From the NCBI GenBank assembly GCA_964449775.1, contig CAYVBQ010000015.1, positions 1 to 64,000 on the forward strand: DNA of 64,000 nt, given 5' to 3'. The notes below the pieces were generated by a model, which ran no database searches, was not told the origin of the DNA, and worked only from the letters and a program-made list of their open reading frames with translations. This document shows positions 1 through 7,759 of the stretch, in pieces; position 1 is the first letter of the stretch, and every line of letters starts with the position of its first letter. The position numbers and the translations under genes were made by a program. This stretch comes from Fen-1258 sp964449775 (GTDB taxonomy: Bacteria; Bacteroidota; Ignavibacteria; Ignavibacteriales; Melioribacteraceae).

Positions 1-69
1 TGTACGATCTTATGCTTTTTTTCTGTTACCGATGTTCTGCTTATTGTCAGCTAATGGCTAATAGCTCTA

Positions 70-1293
70 TTAAGATGGATCATTAAGTGAGCCGATAAAA
101 ATAATGGCACCACTGTTTTTCTCACGAATCAAAAACAAAAACGGTCGATCAAATCTAATATTGTTACCACCAATGGATATAACACCAACCGAAACTGAAG
201 TAACCGCTGCTGCTTCTGTGCCTTCTTCGTTTACATCAACGTACGTTTTGTGGTCCACACTGCTGATGTAGGCATTGCCCGCCCCATCGTAGAGTTTTTT
301 GAAATTAGCTTTGTCAGGATCAAACGCAATATCCATTCCCATTGCTTTTAGTACGTCGTTTAATTTTATCTTGTATTCAAGCTTAAAGCGGGGAAGAAAC
401 AATTTCTTTTTAGAACTCGGCAGTTGACCAATTACAGAATCGAAATTCTCTCTGGTTAAAAAAGAGACAACTTCTTGCAGATTCTTGCCGTAGTTTGGGA
501 GAAACAACGTCATGCTGAAAGCGCCGCTTCCGTAAGATAAATCGACCGCCGTGAAGAGTTCGTTGGAAAACGTGGAAAGATCACTCTCTTGTTCCATCAT
601 TTTTATGGCAACTCTTTTGCCTGCCTGAGTTGTAAAGAAATCATCTTTTGTTTTGTTCGGGTCGAACTGGTACTTCCATGTTCCTTTGAAGTAAACGGCA
701 TTGATTAGATACATAATTGTTTCTGCGGAAATCTGTTCTACAATTTTATCTATCTTCTCTTTTGTAGCAGTCTTAACCCAATTATTGATCACCGCTACCG
801 TTGCCGGATCTCTGAAGTTCATGGCATTTACAACAGCATTGAAATACTTTTTGTTCGTCTCTATAAAATCTGTTTGGAAGGTGTAATCCTTATTGTACCA
901 GATCGAATTAGCTATGATCATTGTAACTTTTGGGTCGATAGAGCTAAGCAGCGCCATAAGCGATTGATACGTTTCATTTGCCTGCTGTCTTGTAAATGGA
1001 TCTAAAGCGAGCGTTGATCTCATCACATCATAAGTAGTTCCGTCGGCTCCGTTCAATGCCATGCCCAACGCCATAGAAATGCTTAAAGGCGAGACGAAAA
1101 GATTTGCACCGGGTTCAGTATCGTAAATCTTTTGGAACAGCTTAAAAGAAAAGTCATCCGCAGAATTAACCAGTTGTTTTTCCAATACAGATAATTGCCT
1201 CGGCGGATCAACTATGGGATTGCTCGGATTGTCGCTGCACGAAATAAACGCTATGCTTACAGCCAGAAGAACAATGAATGAATTAGTTTTCAT
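70..1293 (-). CDS. Serpin-family protease inhibitor, predicted lipoprotein
   Basis: Serpins trap target proteases by cleavage of an exposed reactive-centre loop. The protein (407 aa from this start) opens with a hydrophobic stretch ending in a lipobox-like FISC, so it is probably a lipoprotein at the cell surface or in the periplasm. The serpin fold is visible from about residue 45 (SFKLFQKI, NLFVSPLSISMAL) to the end. The hinge EEGTEAAAVT, small residues needed for loop insertion, and the late RPFLFLIRE strand are intact, so an inhibitory serpin is likely. By alignment to antitrypsin the P1 residue falls near the VGVIS segment; its target cannot be told. The start was chosen because GGAG lies 7 bases upstream; an upstream in-frame start at 1320 has no such site. 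Downstream lies a gene-end remnant rather than an operon partner. Confidence 0.93.
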   Translation of the reverse strand: MKTNSFIVLLAVSIAFISCSDNPSNPIVDPPRQLSVLEKQLVNSADDFSFKLFQKIYDTEPGANLFVSPLSISMALGMALNGADGTTYDVMRSTLALDPFTRQQANETYQSLMALLSSIDPKVTMIIANSIWYNKDYTFQTDFIETNKKYFNAVVNAMNFRDPATVAVINNWVKTATKEKIDKIVEQISAETIMYLINAVYFKGTWKYQFDPNKTKDDFFTTQAGKRVAIKMMEQESDLSTFSNELFTAVDLSYGSGAFSMTLFLPNYGKNLQEVVSFLTRENFDSVIGQLPSSKKKLFLPRFKLEYKIKLNDVLKAMGMDIAFDPDKANFKKLYDGAGNAYISSVDHKTYVDVNEEGTEAAAVTSVSVGVISIGGNNIRFDRPFLFLIREKNSGAIIFIGSLNDPS

Positions 1294-1362
1294 TTTGATT
1301 CTCCATTTATTCAAAAACACTTAATCGGTCTAATCGCTAATTGGCATCCACATTTTAATTAA

Positions 1363-1640
1363 TTATTTCAAGTAATTCAATGCATAAATTAATCTAGTAT
1401 TTGGAGAAATTACAAATCTTTTCTTACCCGGAATAGATTTGCCATAAAATCCATTCATTCCATACGCAATGGATGACGGCACAATAACTGTTCTAATTTC
1501 ACATGCTTTCATATCGTCAATTGTTTCATCAATACCCGGATTAATTTTTGTTTCACCGATTGTGTACTCAAAAACTTCCTGAACTTCAACAGCATCCGGT
1601 TTACCTTCCGGACTTGTACTATTAAATTCTTTAAGCCAAC
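1363..1640 (-). pseudogene. Remnant 3' end of an FKBP-domain gene
   Basis: Read on the minus strand this stretch gives about 88 sense codons ending in TAA that match, with roughly three quarters identical residues, the last 88 residues of the M28-cyclophilin-FKBP gene 1.1 kb away (ends at 2757). Shared blocks include EFNSTS, YTIG, INPGIDET and NGFYGKSIPGKKRFVI. There is no start: upstream the match ends near 1640 and a stop lies at 1651-1653. It is therefore a free-standing copy of a gene end, with the BRO/DinD-like gene lying between it and the intact copy. Similarity is strongest in the upstream half. It may be the original 3' end displaced by an insertion, or a partial duplication. Confidence 0.85.
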
Positions 1641-1688
1641 ATTTAATTCTGCCTCACGAAATAGAAATAGTTTTTCTGATATTGGCTT

Positions 1689-2519
1689 TTACTTTTTTTC
1701 TATTTTCTTTTTCTGTTTTGCCGGTGGTAAAAAGTTTTCATTGGTTATTACACTTTTGCCGGTTTTAGATTCTAATTGCAACCGTGCATTTTTGGCTATT
1801 CTGCCGCCCTTCTTACCTGCTGTGGCATTTTGTGCTATGCCTTTAGCCTGTTCTGTTTCAGCTATTTGTCTTGTTGAAAGTTCGGCAAGGGCAGTAAAAA
1901 TTAGTTCTGCCTCACTCATGTGGTCGCGAAGGTTTTGAGACTTTATGCCTTTTAAATCTTTATGCTTTTTTACCGTAAGGCCTGTCCATTCCTGATGAAT
2001 AATGTTGGTGAGAAAAGCAAATTCATCCGATTTTTCTACTCCGCTTTGCTTCCAGTAATCCGTTAATTTATTTCGGGTTTCCTGTCCCGTCATGCGTTGC
2101 TGGACCCACTTTTCGCTTCTTCCCAATTTTTGCCAGTTTTCTCTTGCCCTGTCAATGCTTTGCGATGGGTCAACTATTTCCTGCATTCGTTCGTAGCCTA
2201 CTTTTGCCAACCACTGTTTAAATGGTTCGGCTTTAGGCGATGGAATGGATTGAATGATGCGCAGCAATGTTTCCGTATCGGCAACATCCGTTTCCCTCAT
2301 CTTGCCGTCAGAAGCTTCCATTTTCAACTGTCCCAATTTTTGGGACACTTCATTTCCTTCGGCTTGCAACTTGGCTTTTAAGGCATTCCAATACTTCCGT
2401 GGTCGTGGACTATCAGTCAAAATTTCAATCACATCAATAACCGAAAAGAACCATTGTTCTTTTCCACTATCCCAGTGTGTTCTTACCTTTTTACTTTCAA
2501 ATAATTTGATATTGCTCAT
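1689..2519 (-). CDS. BRO-N / DinD-like protein
   Basis: This 276-residue protein has an N-terminal BRO-type domain (about 1-130; WFFSVIDVIEILTDS, RKYWNALKAKL, ETLLRIIQSIPSPKAEPFKQWLAKVG), as in phage antirepressors. Its C-terminal half matches the DinD damage-inducible family (about 185-265; NLRDHMSEAELIFTALAE, KNARLQLESKTGKSVITNENFL). DinD proteins are DNA-damage-induced modulators of RecA in E. coli; the role here is unknown and a DNA-binding or antirepressor role is only inferred. The extreme C-terminus is a lysine-rich tail. It lies between two copies of an FKBP gene end, a sign of insertion. A C-terminally truncated paralogue sits at 10459-10864. Confidence 0.85.
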   Translation of the reverse strand: MSNIKLFESKKVRTHWDSGKEQWFFSVIDVIEILTDSPRPRKYWNALKAKLQAEGNEVSQKLGQLKMEASDGKMRETDVADTETLLRIIQSIPSPKAEPFKQWLAKVGYERMQEIVDPSQSIDRARENWQKLGRSEKWVQQRMTGQETRNKLTDYWKQSGVEKSDEFAFLTNIIHQEWTGLTVKKHKDLKGIKSQNLRDHMSEAELIFTALAELSTRQIAETEQAKGIAQNATAGKKGGRIAKNARLQLESKTGKSVITNENFLPPAKQKKKIEKK

Positions 2520-2533
2520 AGTTATTTTTCTCT

Positions 2534-2650
2534 TTATGCTGTTATAAATTTTTCTTCAGTTGTTTCCGTTTTCAGTTGGTTACAATTTGTAACCGTTTCA
2601 TTTCCTTCCTTTACTGTAAGGACACCAATGCTGATTAAAGGTTCTTTCAT
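2534..2650 (-). CDS. Possible 38-residue ORF upstream of the BRO/DinD gene
   Basis: A 38-codon frame (ATG at 2650, TAA at 2534) runs on the same strand directly ahead of the BRO/DinD-like gene, 14 bases from its start. The peptide begins MKEPLISIGVLTVKEGNE and is polar and Thr/Glu-rich. I do not recognise it, and no Shine-Dalgarno precedes its ATG. It may be a real small partner of the BRO-type gene, a decayed remnant, or chance; the only support is its position and intact frame. Confidence 0.3.
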   Translation of the reverse strand: MKEPLISIGVLTVKEGNETVTNCNQLKTETTEEKFITA

Positions 2651-2720
2651 AAAAAGCAGATTTCTGTTTAATTTAGCAGCAATATAACAATACAGAAGAA
2701 ATATTTATCACGGATAAAAA

Positions 2721-2754
2721 AGCTGACAGCGATCAGCCACCAGCTTTCAGCTAA
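2721..2754. repeat. Heptamer-like intergenic repeat
   Basis: A short run built on variants of AGCTGAN (AGCTGACAGCGATCAGCC and further GCTTTCAGCT units) lies directly behind the M28 fusion gene. The same style of seven-base units recurs at 40051-40140, 42690-42719, 43187-43208, 43605-43634, 47328-47444, 49812-49848, 56401-56435, 56499-56535 and 63806-63836 with other unit sequences. It could fold into a weak hairpin; no clear terminator is visible here. Confidence 0.5.
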
Positions 2755-2756
2755 AA

Positions 2757-5138
2757 TTATTTCATTACTTCAATTTCATAAACCAAAGTAGTGTTTGGAA
2801 AAATTACAAACCGTTTTTTCCCGGGAATAGATTTGCCATAGAATCCATTCAGTCCATAAGCACCAGATGACGGGACAACAACTGTTCTAACCTCACCATA
2901 TTTCATATCAGCGAGTGTTTCGTCAATACCCGGATTAATTTTTGTTTTACCGATTGTGTACTCAAAAACTTCAGGTACTTCAATAGCATCCGGTTTACCT
3001 TCCTGACTTGTACTATTAAATTCTTTTCCGTTCAATAAGAACTTCCCTTTATATTTTATAGTTAGAACCGATCCGCTTTCCGGTTTATTGCCAATCCCTT
3101 CTTTCTGAATAATATATTTCAAACCGCCCGGTGTTTCTGTTGCATTGGGAAAATCACTTTTTATCCTCTCTGCTACATCTTTAATTCTTTTTTCGTCATC
3201 AGCTTTTACCTTTATTTTTACTTCTTCAACCATTCTTCTAAATGATTCATCCGTAACTTTAAAATTATTTGCATTCTCACCAATTCGCGTTATGCTCACA
3301 CTTCTAATCGTATCGCCCTGAACTATTTTATTTACAATATCCATTCCGTCAACAACAGAACCGAACAAAGTATAGTTGCCGTCAAGATATGATCGGTCGC
3401 CGAGAGTAATATAGAACTGACTGCCGTTGGTATGAGGACCCGCATTAGCCATTCCCAACATCCCGGCTTTACCGTGATTTAATCCGTAATAAATTTCATT
3501 CGGAAATTCATAGCCCGGACCTTCTAATGTATCTTTACTAACGGGCATACCCGCCTGGATTACATGTCCCGGAACAACTCTGTGCCATTTACTTTCATTG
3601 AAATATGGTTTGCCCGGTTCAACTGCATTATTTTTAATTGTTCCTTCTGCAAGTCCTACAAAATTTGCGACTGTCATCGGAACATTTTGATAATCTAAGC
3701 TTAGTGTGATTCTTCCTTTGTTCGTATTCAGATCAGCATAAATTCCATCGGGCAAGAAAGCGCCTTCACGGGGAAGCATATGATCTAGATTTGCTATTCC
3801 ATACGCGAGCAAAGCAATTTTTATTGCGGCATCTTCCTGTGCATCCGGAATTATTTCATCATATGTGTCAGCCGGAGTGTGCCATGTTTTTCCATAAACT
3901 TGCGGACCTTGAGAACGTAATCCGGGTGCGGGTACTCCTTCCATCATAAATGAATAACTATCTGTTCCGCCGCGTCCTGCCTTCCTATACGGAGCTCCGT
4001 CTGTTAAGGATAACGGATACTTCAAATTAGCGCTCTCAATTGGTGCAATAATTTTTTTGAAATCATTCACCATAACTTTGGGTACGGAAATTCCAACAAT
4101 TGGATTTGTGCCGAAGTCTTTGTTAATCATCACCGAAATTTTTTCAAGAATATCTTTATTGTTGCTCACCCATGATTTTGAACCGACTAATCCGCGTTCC
4201 TCATTTGCAAATAGAATAAGGATGATAGTCCTTTTCGGTTTTGCACCCGCTTTCATCAACATCCGAACTGCCTCCATCATTGGACTAACACCGGAGGCAT
4301 TATCAACTGCGCCAGTTGCAATATCATAAGAATCCAAATGTGCGCCAAGCACAACATATTCATCCGAAAACTCTTTGCCCGGAATAGTTGCTACAACATT
4401 TTGATATTTAATTGGTCCTTGTCTGAAAAAGTTACGGATATCAAATTGAAGAATTACTTCTTCACCTTTTTGAACAAGAGATTTTATTTCGTTGTATTGA
4501 GTATCGAGTAATTTTATATCGCAAAGTGTCGGAAGGTCATCCCAAGAGTTAACGCAACGAGAATCCAAACAACGCATAGGAACTTTTGTAAGTTGAATTG
4601 TTCCAAGCGCTCCGGCTGCGGTCAATTTTTTTGTTAGAGACACTACAGAATCACGGTCGCGCGGCAAACCGGCGTTTTCTCCGTCAATTAAGATCCAAGC
4701 GCCTTTCATTTTACTTTTTATAGAATCGAATTGTGCATCCGTCTGAGGCATAATAACAACGTGCCCGCGTTGAATTCCCTTTGTACCTGCTGTATATGAT
4801 GGTGTTACAAACTCTAAATTTTTTTCCATTGGCTTGATCATTTTCCCAAACCAGGCGCCGCGGTTAAAGCCAGCAGGGATTTCACCAACTTCCTCCAACT
4901 TTACATCCACTCCCCATTTTTTCAATTCACCCATTGCCCAAATGCAAGCGGCAAGGTATGCATCAGATCCGGTGATTCGTCCGCCAATTCGGTTGCATAG
5001 AATATCCTGATGAACCATTGTTTGATTATCTCTTTTTCCGATCTCAATAATTTTTAGAACAACGGGATCTTGCTGCGGGAGTATGATTGTAGTTAGAAAA
5101 AGAAGAGTAAAGATTAATTTCACGAGTAACCGTTTCAT
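2757..5138 (-). CDS. Secreted M28 aminopeptidase fused to cyclophilin and FKBP prolyl isomerases
   Basis: A 793-residue exported protein with three enzymatic domains. A signal peptide (about 1-22) precedes a PA-like insert and an M28 zinc peptidase (about 245-450). The expected ligands and catalytic acid are present: H267 in GAHLDSYD, D279 in AVDNASG, E313/E314 in ANEERGL, D341 and H420 in WHTPADTYD. Next comes a cyclophilin-type peptidyl-prolyl isomerase (about 465-620; ESKWHRVVPGHVIQAG, NGSQFYITLG, YTLFGSVVDGMD) and then an FKBP-type isomerase (about 670-793; GSVLTIKYKGKF, YGEVRTVVVPSSGAYG). The likely role is peptide degradation or folding in the periplasm or outside the cell. The three domains in one chain are unusual. 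The FKBP 3' end has a second, separated copy at 1363-1640. Confidence 0.92.
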   Translation of the reverse strand: MKRLLVKLIFTLLFLTTIILPQQDPVVLKIIEIGKRDNQTMVHQDILCNRIGGRITGSDAYLAACIWAMGELKKWGVDVKLEEVGEIPAGFNRGAWFGKMIKPMEKNLEFVTPSYTAGTKGIQRGHVVIMPQTDAQFDSIKSKMKGAWILIDGENAGLPRDRDSVVSLTKKLTAAGALGTIQLTKVPMRCLDSRCVNSWDDLPTLCDIKLLDTQYNEIKSLVQKGEEVILQFDIRNFFRQGPIKYQNVVATIPGKEFSDEYVVLGAHLDSYDIATGAVDNASGVSPMMEAVRMLMKAGAKPKRTIILILFANEERGLVGSKSWVSNNKDILEKISVMINKDFGTNPIVGISVPKVMVNDFKKIIAPIESANLKYPLSLTDGAPYRKAGRGGTDSYSFMMEGVPAPGLRSQGPQVYGKTWHTPADTYDEIIPDAQEDAAIKIALLAYGIANLDHMLPREGAFLPDGIYADLNTNKGRITLSLDYQNVPMTVANFVGLAEGTIKNNAVEPGKPYFNESKWHRVVPGHVIQAGMPVSKDTLEGPGYEFPNEIYYGLNHGKAGMLGMANAGPHTNGSQFYITLGDRSYLDGNYTLFGSVVDGMDIVNKIVQGDTIRSVSITRIGENANNFKVTDESFRRMVEEVKIKVKADDEKRIKDVAERIKSDFPNATETPGGLKYIIQKEGIGNKPESGSVLTIKYKGKFLLNGKEFNSTSQEGKPDAIEVPEVFEYTIGKTKINPGIDETLADMKYGEVRTVVVPSSGAYGLNGFYGKSIPGKKRFVIFPNTTLVYEIEVMK

Positions 5139-5251
5139 AAGAGAACTCTGTTTTAGTGAATAATGATTGAATGCAAATTAAGGAAAAAAGTCTTTCACCA
5201 GAAAGAATTTATTCGGATTTTAGTTCATCAAAAAAATCCGGACAATGCTAA

Positions 5252-6160
5252 ATGAAAAAAATATCTTTTACTAAATTGTTCTTTTTTCTTCTTCTTAATT
5301 CTTCCCTATTGTATTCACAACAGTGGTCATTTTCAGTTGTTGCTGATCCGAGATCGGGTTTTGATGATTTTAAAAGAGCGCTTATAGAGATAAAAAAAAT
5401 AACTGCGAATCCGGAACCCAAAATTCAGAAATCGGAATTTGTTGTTGTTACGGGAGATTTTGATCCTGCCGAAACAAATTTTAGAATATTTAACGAAGTC
5501 TTTCCACCAAATTCCGACTCATCTTCAATATTTTTACCTGTCATTGGCAACCATGATTTGGATTACACTTTCTTTATCAAAGAAAAAATGTTTGACGATC
5601 AAAAACTTTTCAACAAATATGACAATTCCTCATTTAGTTATTATGTTGACATGAATAACTGCCGTGTAATTGTTGTTGATCAATATCAAGGAACAGGCTT
5701 TAATAATGGCTGCATAAATGAAGCCGGAATTAAATGGGTAGAAGAAAAAATTAAATCATCAACGGCTGAACATGTTTTCATTGCATTCCACGAACCCGCG
5801 TTTCCGCGCTATAGACATGTTGGTAATTCCTTTGATGCTTGTCCTAAAGAACGAGACGAGTTTTGGAATATGCTTCTGCAATACAAAAATAAAGTGAGAG
5901 CAATACTAGTAGGGCACACACATTATTATTACAAAATGAAGATTAGAGATGTGAAAGGTGATGCAACCGATAAAGATAAATTTCCAATTGAAGAAGACGG
6001 GATATACCAGATTGATGCCGGCGGCGCCGGAAATTCTAAAGAAGGTGAAGTTACCGTTGTCCAATTTTTAATTGATGGGGATAAAGTGCTCGCGCGTGTT
6101 GTTCAATCAAAAAAGGGAGAAGAAAATTTTAAGGAGATTGAAACAATTAAAATTAATTGA
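5252..6160 (+). CDS. Secreted calcineurin-like metallophosphoesterase
   Basis: A 302-residue protein with a signal peptide (about 1-22, ending LLYSQ) and the metallophosphoesterase motifs in order: ADPRSG at the first strand, VVTGDFD, VIGNHDLD, IAFHEPAFP and VGHTHYY. The first motif is DxR where most members have DxH, so one metal ligand of the usual dinuclear site appears changed. The substrate is unknown. It is divergent from the M28 fusion gene, with 113 bases between the starts, so the two may share a promoter region. The start is the only plausible ATG directly ahead of the signal peptide. A hairpin follows the stop. Confidence 0.85.
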   Translation: MKKISFTKLFFFLLLNSSLLYSQQWSFSVVADPRSGFDDFKRALIEIKKITANPEPKIQKSEFVVVTGDFDPAETNFRIFNEVFPPNSDSSSIFLPVIGNHDLDYTFFIKEKMFDDQKLFNKYDNSSFSYYVDMNNCRVIVVDQYQGTGFNNGCINEAGIKWVEEKIKSSTAEHVFIAFHEPAFPRYRHVGNSFDACPKERDEFWNMLLQYKNKVRAILVGHTHYYYKMKIRDVKGDATDKDKFPIEEDGIYQIDAGGAGNSKEGEVTVVQFLIDGDKVLARVVQSKKGEENFKEIETIKIN

Positions 6161-6190
6161 CCGATGTTTAGCAAAATCTGAATTAACGTT

Positions 6191-6250
6191 GTCATGCCCG
6201 AATGTGCTGCCTTTCGGCATCCCGTAAAGCGGGATTTTAATCGGGCATTC
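6191..6250. repeat. Dispersed palindromic element / possible terminator
   Basis: A complex inverted repeat begins TCATGCCCGA and ends TCGGGCATTC, with an inner CCCGTAAAGCGGG stem. It lies 30 bases behind the phosphoesterase stop and 75 bases before the CRISPR array. It resembles other dispersed palindromes in the window (for example 35866-35914) and could end transcription from either side. Confidence 0.5.
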
Positions 6251-6324
6251 ACTAATGGAGAATTCAACATGAAGAGATTAAAACCAATTAAAAGAGAATG
6301 AATCTGCAAACATATCTTGTTGAT

Positions 6325-7247
6325 GTTTCAATCCACGCGCCTGCACGAGGCGCGACAAGACAGACTTAACCAGACTAACTGATATGATTAAGTTTCAATC
6401 CACGCGCCTGCACGAGGCGCGACTGGCGGTAATTACAAACAAACTAATAAGGAAAGAGTTTCAATCCACGCGCCTGCACGAGGCGCGACTTGATGGCGAG
6501 GGCAGTATAGGGATTTATTATCGTTTCAATCCACGCGCCTGCACGAGGCGCGACCTTTTAGTTAAATTATACTTCCTTTCTTATTTATGTTTCAATCCAC
6601 GCGCCTGCACGAGGCGCGACTCAAACTCGTTCGCTCCCATCGCACCTGCTGGAAGTTTCAATCCACGCGCCTGCACGAGGCGTGACCTAATAAAAAGNNN
6701 NNNNNNNNNNNNNNNNNNNNNNNNNNNNNNNNNNNNNNNNNNNNNNNNNNNNNNNNNNNNNNNNNNNNNNNNNNNNNNNNNNNNNNNNNNNNNNNNNGAG
6801 TAGAGAAAATGACAAAGCAAGTTTCAATCCACGCGCCTGCACGAGGCGCGACCTAATAAAAAGGAGTAGAGAAAATGACAAAGCAAGTTTCAATCCACGC
6901 GCCTGCACGAGGCGCGACGAAAATTAAAGCGATAACCGATACTAAAACATTTGTTTCAATCCACGCGCCTGCACGAGGCGCGACGAATGCAGAAATTAGA
7001 CTTCCAAACGAAACAAATGTTTCAATCCACGCGCCTGCACGAGGCGCGACTGAAAGGACCTGTTGCAATTGCGAGATCTCCAAGTTTCAATCCACGCGCC
7101 TGCACGAGGCGCGACTCTATTTTGTGCGGACCGTTTCATAGAAAATTGGTTTCAATCCACGCGCCTGCACGAGGCGCGACCTTACGGAAGCGGGTGTTCT
7201 TGCGGAAGATAAATTGTTTCAATCCACGCGCCTGCACGAGGCGCGAC
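6325..7247 (-). CRISPR. Type I-C CRISPR array, 13 visible repeats
   Basis: Thirteen 32-base repeats start at 6325, 6392, 6458, 6523, 6589, 6655, 6821, 6887, 6953, 7019, 7084, 7149 and 7216. On the plus strand each begins GTTTCAATCCACGCGCC and ends GAGGCGCGAC; the arms GCGCC and GGCGC form the stem. Spacers are 33-35 bases. This repeat is the typical I-C sequence. In I-C systems crRNA carries the end GTGGATTGAAAC, so the array is transcribed on the minus strand, leaving the cas side at 7248. The repeat at 6655 has one change (GGCGTGAC). An N gap at 6698-6797 interrupts one spacer, so the count is a minimum. The newest spacers should be those near 7181-7215. Confidence 0.98.
6698..6797. other. 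Assembly gap of 100 N inside a spacer
   Basis: Exactly 100 N replace sequence. The 11 bases before the gap and the 23 bases after it together equal, in order and without loss, the complete 34-base spacer found intact at 6853-6886. The gap is therefore probably a fixed-size scaffold join across a duplicated spacer-repeat unit, not a measured length. Confidence 0.95.
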
Positions 7248-7448
7248 GCTTATATTTCTAACTACAGTAAAATCCAAACCTTAACATGCATTAAACGCTG
7301 ATCGATGCTATGGCTGAGATAAATGTAAATATTTCCTTCAATAATATTGTTTCTATCAAATTTTTCCACTGCTAACCTCCCGGTGTTTTTATGTGTGCTT
7401 CGGTTAGCGAATCATTAATTTTCAAATCAACTTAAAAGCCGTATCATC
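7248..7448 (-). promoter_or_regulatory. CRISPR leader
   Basis: This 201-base A+T-rich stretch lies between the cas2 stop and the first repeat on the transcribed strand, the position of the leader that carries the array promoter and guides spacer integration. It holds an inverted repeat, GCTAACC and GGTTAGC at about 7372-7410. No gene is visible. Confidence 0.75.
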
Positions 7449-7739
7449 TTAAATAATAAGCAAGTCCTCGATATTCAAATTTGTTTCCTTGCCGTAGTGT
7501 TCCAAGCGTCTTTGCCAGTTAGATCCAAGAAAGTAAAAACGCAAACTGTCCTCTTCTTTCTTATATATCGAGAGCAATTCTTCCTTAAATTCTTCCCACT
7601 GTGCAGGATCAACATTACATTCAAATACCGAATTCTGAACACGCAATCCGTTATCCAAACAAGTCTCAGCTACCTTGCGCAATCTGCGTTTTCCCGCCAT
7701 TGTTTTTGTGGATACGTCATAACTTACAACAACCAGCAT
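7449..7739 (-). CDS. cas2: CRISPR-associated endoribonuclease Cas2
   Basis: A 96-residue protein of normal Cas2 length with the ferredoxin-like core: the first strand MLVVVSYDVST carries the conserved aspartate, followed by GKRRLRKVAETC and RVQNSVFEC. Cas2 is the central dimer of the Cas1-Cas2 spacer integrase. It is the last gene of the adaptation block, 20 bases after cas1, and directly precedes the leader. Nothing suggests damage. Confidence 0.97.
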   Translation of the reverse strand: MLVVVSYDVSTKTMAGKRRLRKVAETCLDNGLRVQNSVFECNVDPAQWEEFKEELLSIYKKEEDSLRFYFLGSNWQRRLEHYGKETNLNIEDLLII

Positions 7740-7759
7740 TGTTATTCACCTTTGATTTT

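Noticed and set aside
1689..2519. Prophage, on the basis of BRO-type genes
   Set aside because: No phage structural, integrase or lysis genes are near either BRO gene; isolated cargo is more likely.
6325..7301. Several open frames of 70-140 codons across the CRISPR array
   Set aside because: They translate the repeats (SIHAPARGAT-like and NPRACTRRD-like phrases) and the N run; array artefacts, not genes.
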